From Brachycybe producta (lineage: Eukaryota; Arthropoda; Diplopoda; Playtdesmida; Andrognathidae), in assembly GCA_036925085.1 (NCBI GenBank), contig JAUPFP010000054.1:434001-498000 (forward strand): a stretch of 64,000 nucleotides of DNA. Reading direction: 5' to 3'. The notes beneath the pieces were generated by a model. The model saw only the letters and a list, made by a program, of their open reading frames with translations. It searched no databases and was not told the DNA's origin. The position numbers were made by a program, and so were the translations under genes. Shown in pieces: positions 1-19,315 of the stretch; the first letter of the stretch is position 1; each line of letters starts with the position of its first letter.

Positions 1-370
1 AAAAGTTCTCTTTTTTTTTTTTAGTTAATTGCAATGGAGAAGAAGTGGTGGAGTTTCTTATAAAAATGTCTTCCCCCTCTCCCCCACCCTTTTTTCCCCT
101 TTTGTTCTAATTAAGTCTTACATCAACAGTGCGTATGACACGATCTCATACACTTATATAATGTATATATCTATATATGTATGGAAGCAAAAGACGAACA
201 AATTAAATTAAGATTGGACTTAAGTTGCCTCTATGATGATGAACAAGAGTAGAAAGAACAAGAAAAAAAAATTACCCCCATATAATGTAATAGAAGGAAA
301 AGGGGAAGAGGAAGGGGGGGAAAAACACAACTTCCTTTCTATTTCTATGAAGAACGAAAAAAAATGTGCT

Positions 371-943
371 TTAAGGTGGTTTTTTTGAAGTGTAAACGCA
401 GCTTCCAAATCTGGTTATTGTCTTTCAGATAAAGCTAAATTAAGAGAGTTTTTTTTAAAACTAGAAGGATAGATTAATTACTTCATATCTACACAACACA
501 TGAGCTAAGGATATTTTCATATTTGATATATATTACAAAATAAACTTTTTAAAAGACAAAAATTTAAAATATGTCATCTGCTTAAAATTGGATAATGTTA
601 AAACATATATCAACACGAAAATCTTTCAAACTCTTCTTAATTATTCTGTGTTTCAGAAGAGGAAAATAAAGAGAGACTAGAAAATGTTTTTGAAACTAGA
701 ATTGGTTAATGACTTACGGATGTATTTTTATGTTGATATCTTTCAAAATAAACTTTTTAAAGACAAAAAGTGTCATCTGTTTCAAAAAAAGTTTATTTTG
801 AAAGAAATCATTATGAAAATAACCCTTAAATGATTAAGTTGGAATTCTAGTTTCTAAAACACTTTCTAGTTTCTCTTTAATTTTGCTGTTCTGAAAGACA
901 GATTCGATTTTAAGGGATTCGTTTATACTTTAAAAACCAATTT
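371..943. repeat. FB1 foldback elements, two abutting copies
   Basis: First copy from the left end AAGGTGGTTTTTTTGAAGTG (371) to about 625, second to GTTTATACTTTAAAAACCAA at 942. The second has both arms: GATATCTTTCAAAATAAACT and TTTATTTTGAAAGAAATCAT. FB1 is a short palindromic DNA element without coding capacity; arms are roughly 120-170 bp around a small centre. Confidence 0.8.
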
Positions 944-1513
944 AGAAAAAGTTTTAAGAATTTTAAAAATTGAACACATTTGCTCATTAAATTTAAGAAA
1001 ATTAACTTTTAAATTTTAAAGGCTAATTTCTATTCTTGTTTTCACTGAATCAATCGTCTGGAAAAATAATAATTTTGACAAAAAGAGAGAGATTTTTCTT
1101 AAGTAGAGACTAAATTTAACTAAGATTATTAACGTATGGAAGAATTTAATATTTCTCTCTCTCTCTCTCTTAAGCTTTTAAGAGACCCAATTAAATTTTT
1201 TAAGATCTTGATTTAATCGAATAAGAAAAAGCCCAAAATGGATTTTTTTTCGAGTTTCTGGAAATAAATTTGAAGCTAATTTGGATTCAAAGCTACGAAG
1301 AAGAAAAAAATGACTTGTTATAAGATTTTTTTTCTTGTTATTTCAACAGACTTTTAAATTACTTCCTATTATAATATATTTAAATTATATTTTCATTATC
1401 ATTATCTTTTTATTCTTATTAATGAAAATCGAAGAAAAGTAGAATTGGATTTAGAAAAAAAAGGTTTTATTCGATCTATTTGTTACCTTATTAATGATTA
1501 AGATGGGTATTAA

Positions 1514-1853
1514 AATGTAAAGTCCCCTCGAAATCTGATTATTCTGTTTTTCAAGTGCAAAATGATGAGAAATTTGAATGTGTTTTAGAAACTAGAAGGG
1601 TAGCTCATCACTTAAAAGGTATTATTTGCATGTTGATATCTTTTAAAATAAACTTTTTATGTCAGTTTGAAAATGATCCAACTTTATTCAGGTGGTAGTT
1701 TATAAAAAAAGTGTAGCTCATATTAAAAATTTATTTTGAAAGATATCATGAAAATGCCCTTAAGTGATCGTTACCCTTCTAGTTTCTAAAACACTTTTTC
1801 TAGTTTTAATTTCGATTCCAAAATCAAGCTGTTCATCAATCATCTTAAGGTGA
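1514..1853. repeat. FB1 foldback element, near full length
   Basis: Left subterminal CTGATTATTCTG, arm TAGAAGGGTAGCTCATCACT, centre with GTCAGTTTGAAAATGATCCA, right arm TTACCCTTCTAGTTTCTAAA, right end of the second type, CTGTTCATCAATCATCTTAA. Confidence 0.8.
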
Positions 1854-1887
1854 AAAAATGATGCATTTTGCAAATAAAAAGACTGTT

Positions 1888-1960
1888 TAGAGGCTATTGT
1901 TTTTCAAGAGATAATCAATACACATTTTAGCCTCTAAACAGGCTTTTTAAATCGAAAAAG
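1888..1960. repeat. FB2 core fragment
   Basis: TTTAGAGGCTATTG and TTTTAGCCTCTAAACAGG form a small inverted pair; this matches only the centre of family FB2. Confidence 0.5.
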
Positions 1961-2430
1961 CATATTTTTTAAGCTGCACTGTAACAGAAACATCCGTTAT
2001 TTTTTTATTGTTTCAAATTTCAAACTTTTTTGTATTTTTTGTAATTTAATGAAATTAATGTCATATTTCAACAACAAAATTATTATTAGAATAGACTTTT
2101 TAAAAAAACTAATATATTCATCTAAAAATTGATTTATTTCTCTTTTGGGGACACTTTCGTTCTTTATTTCTTTAAGTTGTTTTCCATTTAATTAATTTAA
2201 TCAACATTAATGAGTTAGAAATTTTTGTTCTTGTCAAAGGTAAAAATGGTCCTTTGAGACATTATGCCTATTTCTCTCTTATCTCTCTCTCCCTCTCTCT
2301 CTCCCTCCCTTTTATTATTATTATGATGTTGCAACCAATGAATCATTTTGTCAATATTTGAGTTTAACGTTCAAAGTTGTAGATTTTATTTTTAAGAATC
2401 AATTTTTATTATGAGTACCAATTATAATTA

Positions 2431-2965
2431 TTAGGGTTCGGATTCTTATGCAATATCATGCAAATGTTTCTTATTCTGTGGCCCCAAGTGCCAATTTTGA
2501 AAAATAACAATTCAACGTTTAGGTCAACTGACAATTAGGGTTTTTTTTTAACTTTTTTTCAACCGAAAACATAAGTTATAGACTAGAACTTTCTAGTTGA
2601 CAACTGATAGTAACCAGACATCGTAGTCTCTAACCAGTCTTTTTCAATTGAAAAAGCATAATTGCTAGGGTTCGGATTTTTATGAAATATCTAGCAAATG
2701 ATTCTCAATTTGTGGCCCATGTGTCAGTATGAAGTAATCATCATCATTATAGAACAGCTACAACTATGCCTTTTTTAATCAAAAAGGTTTGTTAGAGGCT
2801 AGATATCTAGTTACTGTTAGTTGTCAACTAGACTTCTAGCCTCTAACCAGTGTTTTGATTTAAAAAAATCTGATGCTGGTTGATGTAATGATGATGATTA
2901 CTTCACAATTGGCTCTTTGGGCCACAAATTGAGAAACATTTTGCATTATAATTCGAACCCTAATA
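2431..2965. repeat. FB2 foldback elements, two copies in tandem
   Basis: Copies 2431-2668 and 2664-2965 share the junction TGCTAGGGTTCGGATTTTTA. The second is complete: TAGGGTTCGGATTTTTATG at its left pairs with ATTCGAACCCTAATAATTAT at its right; ATTTGTGGCC is subterminal and the centre is GGTTAGAGGCTAGATATCTA against CTAGCCTCTAACCAG. Confidence 0.8.
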
Positions 2966-3394
2966 ATTATGTTAATGTGATTTAAATATAGGGTTTCAAT
3001 ATTTGTAATAAAATGAATGTGTCCCGGGATTCTTTAGTTTTTCTTAAGACTATTGATAAACCTATTTGGTGGGAGGGGGTGGATTCCAAGTTGCAAATGT
3101 GTGTGGTTTTTTTTTTTTTTTGGTGAATGTTGAATTTGAGCCACCATCTGGTGCCAAACACATAACACCAAAACACCCCCAATTCTACAAACAAACAAAA
3201 AAAACCCGGTTCTCTGGTTTTGTGACAGTTGTTTGTTCCTTATTTTTTGTGGCCATGTGTTTGTGTGTGTATTAGAGAGTTGTGTGTTTTTTACGTATGC
3301 AAATATATGAAAAAGGGTGGGAAATGGAGAGACATTTAAGGTGGTGGTTGCAAAATGGGGGTGGCATATCGACCGCATTTTCGGAAATTCGCTT

Positions 3395-3397
<3 letters not shown>

Positions 3398-3431
<34 letters not shown>
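3398..3431 (+). repeat. (CT)n microsatellite
   Basis: An uninterrupted CT run of about 22 bases with T-rich lead-in. Shorter CT runs occur at 1155-1170 and 2275-2310. Confidence 0.95.
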
Positions 3432-3434
<3 letters not shown>

Positions 3435-3889
3435 ATGGTGTTATGCGTGTGTGTGCTTTTTATTGGTTCGATCTCTTGTACTTAAGCACTTTGGCACATC
3501 GGTAATCAACTCGACAACATCATCGATAAATTCTTTTTTTACTTAAAGAAAGTATTAAGTGAAATTAAAAGGAGTGAGGCCGCCCTCACTGAAAATGAGC
3601 TGTTTTTGCAAAAACCCCTCTTTCTTTCTCTCTAGAGATGCAATTTTAAGAATGTAATCGAGAGAATATTAAGGAGGAGGACAAGAGAGACGAGGAAAAA
3701 GATCAATTTTTGGTCCTTTTGTTTCCGGCAATATATTCAATTCTCTCGTTTTGGTATTTATCACTGATGAGAATGTTTTTTTTTTTGTTGCAAATAACTG
3801 GATCCGTAACACTCTAAAGTGCCACAACTTTCCCCCAAAGCAATTCGGGAATTGTTTGTTACTGGGCCAAGGATTCATCATAAATGCAT

Positions 3890-4240
3890 TTGTCTGTGTG
3901 TTTTGTCTCATGTTTATGTGTTTTGTGTTTGTTTCTTGTCCTTTTTTAAGTGTGCTTGTCTCATGTGTGTCTGTGTGTGTCGCAGTTTGTGTCTTTGTCT
4001 CTATGTGTTTGTCACAGTCTGAGAGTGTTTGTGTCTGTCACAGTTTGTAACTCTTTGTGTCACCTTTTAATGTGTGTTTGGCTTTTCATGTGTGTCGCAC
4101 TGGTTGTCACTTTGTGTATATTTGAGTGTACTTGTATGTCTGCAACAATCTTTGTGTGTCTCAGTGTATGGGTCTCACTGTCCGTGTTTGTGTCTGTCAC
4201 AGGCTGTGTTTGTGTGTATGCCACAGCCTATTTTGTTTGT
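3890..4240 (+). repeat. Degenerate TGTGTTTGTC minisatellite
   Basis: About 350 bases made of diverged units near 26-32 bp built on GTTTGTGTCTGTCACAG; clear units occur at 4009, 4027 and 4185. Several open frames here are Cys/Val-rich by-products of the repeat and are not genes. Confidence 0.7.
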
Positions 4241-4242
4241 TT

Positions 4243-4433
4243 GTGGCCCGTGGTACGCAGACACGTTTGGTGGTCGATTTCGATTGCGAGATGTTGTCGC
4301 AGGTTACTGAAGCTGTTTTTTTAACACTGTATTGCTATGGAAAGAAGGCAGACCTTGGCACACAAGCGACACCTCGACTTCATTTTGCTGTCGAAATGGA
4401 CCACAAAAAGTGGTCTTGTGTACCAAGGGCCTA
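4243..4433. repeat. PD1 foldback element
   Basis: The left end GGCCCGTGGTACGCAGACAC pairs with the right end GTGTACCAAGGGCC; subterminal GGTGGTCGATTTCGA against TCGAAATGGACCAC. Length about 190 bp. Confidence 0.7.
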
Positions 4434-4751
4434 TTTATGTGTTTATTTTCTATGCTGTGTGCGTGTTCAAAATTATGTTTCATCTGTGTACATAACACAT
4501 GTAATGTTCTTTATATAAATTACGATATGTATAGATGACAGATCAATAGATAAATGGGTCCACCGTAATTCAAGTGTTATGGATTCAGTCATTTTATTGT
4601 TTGTTTGTTTGTTCGAATTAGATTTGTTAGAGAGATTTATCAAAGTCAATATCAAAGAAAGGGCCACATATTAAAAAATATGTAATATAGAGATTAGTTG
4701 ATAGACTGACTCTGAAGAAGAAACAGAAACCAAAAACAATTCAATAGATTA

Positions 4752-5090
4752 TTGTCAGGGCTCGGATTTTTATGCAAATATCAAGCAAGTTTTTCGCAAT
4801 TTGTGGCTCAAGGGGCCAATTGTGAAGTAACAATCCTCCGTTTCAATCAACACAACAATAATACTTTTTTCTAATCAAAAACACTGATTAGAAGCTAGAA
4901 TTTTTGGTTGACAACTGATAGTAACCAGACATCTAGCCTCTAACCAGCCTTTTTTGATTAGTAAAAGCCATATAATTGCTGTTGCTCTAATGATGATGAT
5001 GATGACGTTGATTACTTCACAATTGGCATTTGGGCCACAAATTGAGAAACATTTGCAATATATTTGCATAAAAATCTGACCCCTGACAAT
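4752..5090. repeat. FB2 foldback element, complete
   Basis: Ends ATTGTCAGGGCTCGGATTTT and CTGACCCCTGACAAT are inverted; subterminal CAATTTGTGGC and GGGCCACAAATTGAG; centre with GTTGACAACTGATAGTAACC and TCTAGCCTCTAACCAG. Confidence 0.85.
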
Positions 5091-6722
5091 TATGTATTGT
5101 GTTGCTTGACCATCAAAAATAACTGACCATTGCATTTTTTTGTTTCGCATTTGATTTGTATTTCAATTGATTCATTTTATTTCATTTTCATCTTAATTTG
5201 TGGGGGGTTTTTTTGTGTGACAGCATAAAAGTCAACATTTAAAATCTAATGGTTTAGCTTTAATGACATTTTAGTGAGTGGACATAAGAAATTTATTTGT
5301 AGAGCTCTTTATTGTTGACCACTTAAGAGAAAATCCCCTCTTTTTTGTTAATATTTCACTTCACTCATAAAATTGTTTTATAAACCCCTTTAAGCAGAAA
5401 ACATTTACGTTGAAATTATTTTGGAGTGATTACTGTCAATGTTATAGAGGGAGGCCTTTTTGCAAATTAAATAATTAGAATATAAATGGGCCTTGAATGG
5501 TCAACAGAAGCCCTTTGATGGTCTCTACAGAATTGTACCACTATTTGAACTGGTTCCGATCAATTGGAATTTGCATTTGTCTAATAAAGAATTCTTTTGA
5601 AATGTAAAATAATTAATTTAAATAAGGGCCCCTTTAGTTCAGCCCCTTGGACCCCCTTTTTTCTGAGAGAGGGGGGAGGCCATGTAGCCCTTATATCTTA
5701 ATATAGGGGGCCTGAGGAGGTCATTAAGATTTTCTTTTTGTATGAATATGTACAAAATGATAATAATAATAAATTTTTGCAGCATATTAAAAATAAGAGC
5801 TAATTAACAAAGTTTATTTTGCCAGTAAAGGAACCCAATTTGTCTATTAAATTATTAATGTAAAGATGAGAGTTGTTTGTTTTTGGGGCCGAAAGAGGGA
5901 GCTTCTTTTATAGAGAATCAATAGGAGAACTGTAAGGAGGCGCGTTTAATGGGGACGTGTTCAGTTCCGACATTTCATCTTTGGTTTTAAGGAGTCCTTT
6001 CACTTTTCAAGAAAAATGTGGTCATTAGTTTGCGAATTTGTAGCAATATGTCAAGAATACAGATATTGTTTTTATTCGTGAATTGTTTATTGCTAGTCCA
6101 ATCATAAAAAAAGTATATAACCATTTTTTTAGGGAGTTGTGTTTAGTTTGAGGCTCTCCATTCGAATCTCTTTTATTGTTTGTTCTAGCGAATTGCTCTA
6201 AGCGCTCAGAGCGTAAATAAATGCCAATGGCGTGAATTCCACATCTTTTATATAGAATAGCGTGTAAATAAGTCGCCATGTTAGGTTACCCCCTCATTCA
6301 TATGCTTTAGATTCATATTTCATAGTGTGCTTCAGAACGTAAATAAGAGGATTTTCTGGTGACTTTTTAGGTGTTAATGTTGCAAAATAACGGGTTCGTT
6401 CGAAAGACTAGCCTCAAAGACACCTAGGCTTTGCTATTCACTCGTTGACATCATGTTATGAGTTTCAATTGCGTTTAATGAATGCTGTTCGTACATGGGT
6501 ATGTTTGAGGCTATTTAGTAGGTTCTCGAGTGAAGCTCAAATCTGACGGCTCTTATGTAGCCTTTTTCTGCTTCTTTCTCCGCAAAGGCTGTCTGAAATG
6601 TTATCCAATGTAATGTGACGTCGTTGGGGGCGGGTGTTATGGGGATTTAATTTCTTTTGTTGTTGTTTTTAGACTGAAATTACGGTATTTTAAGAATTTT
6701 TTTTATAAAAAAATAATAAGAA
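5091..6722. other. Intergenic stretch before NXN
   Basis: No coding signal. CGTAAATAA occurs three times (about 6211, 6266, 6339), each within a CpG-bearing context, and GTCGCCATGTT near 6272 resembles a reversed YY1 site; any link to NXN transcription is speculative. Confidence 0.4.
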
Positions 6723-8564
6723 ATGGAAAGCTTAAAGTTGAAGCTATTAGGCGATGTTTTAGTTCGTAATAACGGCGAAACGTTTAAATTGGATGAAGTG
6801 AGAGGCGAAGGAACCGTTTTGGGGTTGTATTTTTCGGCACATTGGTGTCCACCGTGCAGAGCATTCACCTCAGAACTAAAGAATTTCTACGAAAACTTCA
6901 AGAAAAGTTCACGTCTTCAATCGTTCGAAGTAATTCTAGTTAGTTCCGATGAAAACGCTGATAATTTCAAGCGTTATTTTGCCGAAATGCCTTGGTTTGC
7001 TCTTCCCTACGATGAGGACCGGTCAAGAACAGTGAGTAGCCTCCTCCCACCCACCTACTCCTTTCTTTTATAGCGATGATCATGACGTCACTTGGCGCCA
7101 GATATAACTTTTAATTGATTTAAGCGCATGCGCGTTGTGACGTTACTTATGCACGGCTTGTCAGAATTATTGTGACGTCATTTTCGCGCCAATTTCAATG
7201 TGCTTTTCAGAGATTTTTTTAGATTTGTTTTTTTGTTCTCGCAGAAACAGTTGTCGAAACTTCTACGAGTTAAAAGTATTCCGACGTTGATTCTCGTTGA
7301 TGCCGTAACTGGACTAGTTCTAAGCCGTAACGGACGGAATCACGTGACGGACGATCCGAACGCGGACGAGTTTCCTTGGAAGCAACGAACTCTGGAAGCC
7401 GTTTTGAGAGATGGGAGTTACACGAATGCCGACGGTCGCAATAACGACTGGGAAAACATCAGCGGTTGCATAAAGGGTCTCTATTTTTCGGCCAACTGGG
7501 TAAATACTTACGATAAGAAGAGCTTTCGAACGAGATCTATGCTAATTCTGACGTTTGTTTTAGTGTCCACCTTGTAAAGCATTTACTCCTCAGTTGGTTG
7601 CAACTTACAAGAATCTTCGTCGGAAGGGATTCAAGTTCGAAGTCGTTTTTGTCAGTTCGGATCGAAGTTTTGAATCGTTCCATCTCTATTTGAAGACGAT
7701 GCCTTGGTTGGCCATTCCGTTCGACGAAGAGAAGCGAAGAAAAGAACTTGCGGAACTTTTAGGTGTTCAGGGTACGAAATATAATTACACATCTCTTTAC
7801 GAAAGCCGTTTTTAAGGGTTTTGATTGATTTCAAATGATCAGAGATCTTTTTCCTCTAAAAAAGGAATTCCAACTCTCGTTATTCTGGATGAAAACAACG
7901 AAGTTCTGACATCCGATGGTCGATTCGAAGTCGTCGAAGATCCGAACGGTGACGTAAGTATTTCATATCTCAAAGAAATTTAAAGACGAGAGAGGATTTT
8001 TGACTCGTGTTTCTCGTAGCATTTTCCCTGGAAACCGAATCTGGTCGAAGAATTGACTGCTAAGTTCTCTTCTCGTCTCAACGACGATCCATTTGTCATA
8101 CTTTTCACAGGTTCCGCATCTCATCGAGTTCTATTTTTTAAAACTTAATGCTTTCAGAACCGATTCGTAAATTCTCTGTTTTGTTAGATGGTAACGAGAA
8201 GGAATTAGAACAAGCGAAAACGTTGTTGTTACCGATTGCGAAAGAGTTTGAATCTACTGTACAACAACGGCCACTTCGGTTCTTTGTCGGAGGAGAGGTT
8301 TTTAAAATTGAAAAACCTGAACTCTTTAGTCGTTTATTATCTCATTATTTTTGTTTTTGCTGTTCTTTAAAGAACGAAATTTGTGATTCTTTACGAGATT
8401 TTGCGAAATTGGAGGACGAAGTTCCGCTTCTAGTCATTCTGGACACGGTAAACCAAGAGAAATACGTTTTCGAAGATGATATCGAACTGGATTCGGATGT
8501 CGTCAGACGTTTCGTTCATAAGTATCTCAACGGTGAACTCGAGAGTCTTTCTTTTAGACAGTGA
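6723..8564 (+). CDS. NXN: Nucleoredoxin-like thioredoxin-fold oxidoreductase
   Basis: Seven exons: 6723-7031, 7245-7499, 7564-7771, 7865-7953, 8020-8110, 8158-8297, 8373-8564, giving 427 residues (human NXN is 435). Domain 1 carries WCPPC at residues 41-45, followed by VSSDENADNFKRYFAEMPWF and SIPTLILVD. Domain 2 has a second CPPC at 189-192; the intron falls between W188 and C189. Its core reads VVFVSSDRSFESF, MPWLAIPFDEE and GIPTLVILDE. The C-terminal thioredoxin-like part holds RFFVGGE and NEICDSLRDFAKLEDEVPLL, matching the NXN tail. The family is a cytosolic/nuclear protein-disulfide oxidoreductase that in vertebrates binds Dishevelled. Both domains keep CPPC here, whereas human NXN has it only in the central domain, so both may be redox active (inference). 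Introns are short (47-213 bp) and free of the foldback repeat. The start is the first ATG before the domain. Confidence 0.94.
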
Positions 8565-10204
8565 AACATAAAAATCGAAGTCTCGTTTCGTCCGTTTGTG
8601 TGTTTTCTCACCTATTTTTTTCGTGCCCTTCGAAAAAACATATAGTGCCTATTAGCTTATTGCAAAAAAAAAGCATCTTTTTTATCTTTTAGAAAGGACT
8701 TTGGTTTAAATCTTCGCTTAGATACTAACAAAAGCTGTCAATCAAAACGATAGAATGCAATCTTAACAGTTTGTCGATAAGTTCGGCTTTCGATCTCTAT
8801 TAATTACAAATGTCGTGCATAATAATAACAATCATCGGTTGATTACAAATTATATAACTACAGTCTATAGTTAGTCTCTAGTTAGATCTCTATTGTTTAT
8901 CCCAAAAGAAACTCCCAATTTACATCAGAAAGTTTGATCGTACTTAAAAAATGTACGCCAAAACCAAAAAATTCCAAGCTTTCTTTTTTCATTTAGACCA
9001 AAATATTTCTATTGAACTTTTCTCATTTACACATAGAAAATTTTATTATTTACACCTCAAAGTTCAATTGGGCTTTTAAGAATGTGCACGCAAAACGTTT
9101 GATGGAACTTTTTACATTTATGCGCTTAAACGTTTAAACATAATTTATGTAAAAAGAAAAGGTTTGATAGCTTCAGGTTCGAAAAGTTCTTTCTTCGTTT
9201 GCAACTAAAAGTTCGATTGTGCTTTACCCATTTATGTAAAAAAAAAAAGCTTTCCATCATACTTTTTAGTCATTTTGTGAAAAGTTCGTGCAACAGACTA
9301 CATTTCATTTGATGTCAATGTGGTATAAGTCTAGTTATGGTGCCTATGATGTAGCGTCTCTTGGAACAGCCGTTTGTAGAATGTTGTTCAGTTTGCGAAC
9401 TGTTTTTTTTTATGGTTTGCCAAACATCACAGTGTTTTTAAAATTGAAAAAAATGTGTTTTCGAGGCCGACGATTGACATTGCACTGCTTAGCAGTTAAC
9501 AAAAATGTTACGTTATAATAATTCAAAGTGCGCTTTTTAGTATATTGCTCTGTAAATTCAATCTGTTTATTCGTAAACTAACAGCTAAAGCAGCTAATAA
9601 TTTAATTAATCATTGCAAAGCAAAGAAAAAAACAGATTAGCTTGAAAAGTTAGTTGTTTTTTTATTGTGAAAGTGTGGATTGGGGTTTTTTTTAAATGAA
9701 AACTAGTTAAAAATAATTGTTTTTTTATAATAATTTTTTAGAAGCAATAAATAAATATATGTTGAAATATGTTTCGAGGTCGTAACTTTTTTTTCGCTAA
9801 ACGTTTGGTAAGTTCGAAGTATCCACCAAATTGACCATGGGTCAGTTGTTGCATGTTGCTAACTTATGCAGGGCCAATATGTAGACATAATTTCATCATG
9901 AAGCTAAAAATGAATTGGCGTTTTTTAACGTCCGATTGATTACTTTCTGAAATTAGTAATTTGATATTCCGTAACCAAAGGCCGTGACCGCAACAACACC
10001 CATAGAGAGCAATTTGTTTTCTCAATCATTTCTGGTCCGCCTTTGATTATGAAATTATGTGTATGAATATTAATAATAAACATCAGTATCAATTTACGAG
10101 GAAATTAATTTTTTTTTTATAAAAATTGCTGAAATGTGCGTTTCGAAAGGACACATTTCAGTTTAGTTTGTTTCAAATTTGTTGCTACAACGTTTACACT
10201 AGAA
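8565..10204. other. NXN to HPD-A intergenic stretch
   Basis: No gene seen. 8925-9290 holds diverged repeats of an AAAGTTCGATTGTGCTTT-like unit followed by CATTTA, spaced 50-100 bp. TATAAAAA at 10118 and TCAGTTTAG at 10158 are the best core-promoter candidates for HPD-A, whose ATG is at 10205. Confidence 0.4.
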
Positions 10205-14578
<4,374 letters not shown>

Positions 14579-14619
14579 TTAATCTTTTATTAATTATTGT
14601 ACTGTATAATTTTTTTATT

Positions 14620-14625
14620 AATAAA
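14620..14625 (+). terminator. Poly(A) signal of HPD-A
   Basis: AATAAA 42 bases past the HPD-A stop codon. Confidence 0.6.
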
Positions 14626-14651
14626 AAAGAGATTTGAAAAGATTCAAGATT

Positions 14652-14748
14652 AATTTCAAATTTCTTAAAATTTTTAGCTTCAAATCTGTCATTTTCAAAT
14701 TTGAAGATGACAGATTTGAAGATCAAATTTTTAAGAAATTTGAAACTT
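14652..14748. repeat. Inverted repeat just past HPD-A
   Basis: AATTTCAAATTTCTTAAAAT on the left pairs with TTTTTAAGAAATTTGAAACT on the right, and CTTCAAATCTGTCAT with ATGACAGATTTGAAG. Arms about 41 bp, loop about 14 bases. It stands between the HPD-A poly(A) signal and the start of copy B. Confidence 0.8.
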
Positions 14749-14916
14749 TTTATTTTGCGAAATAGCGACCTCGTTGTTTAAAGGTCTCATATCTCATATG
14801 TTGAACCCGAACTGGATTTTTCTGTTGGAAGTTGGAAATTGAATAATTTTAATATCATATGTTGTAAGATAGAAAGTGGTGACCACTGGTCAGTTGCAGC
14901 AAGTTTTTTTTTTAAA

Positions 14917-19315
<4,399 letters not shown>

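Noticed and set aside
3950-4324. Open frames of 78-130 residues, rich in Cys and Val
   Set aside because: They lie within the TGTGTTTGTC minisatellite, overlap each other in several frames and have no domain-like pattern.
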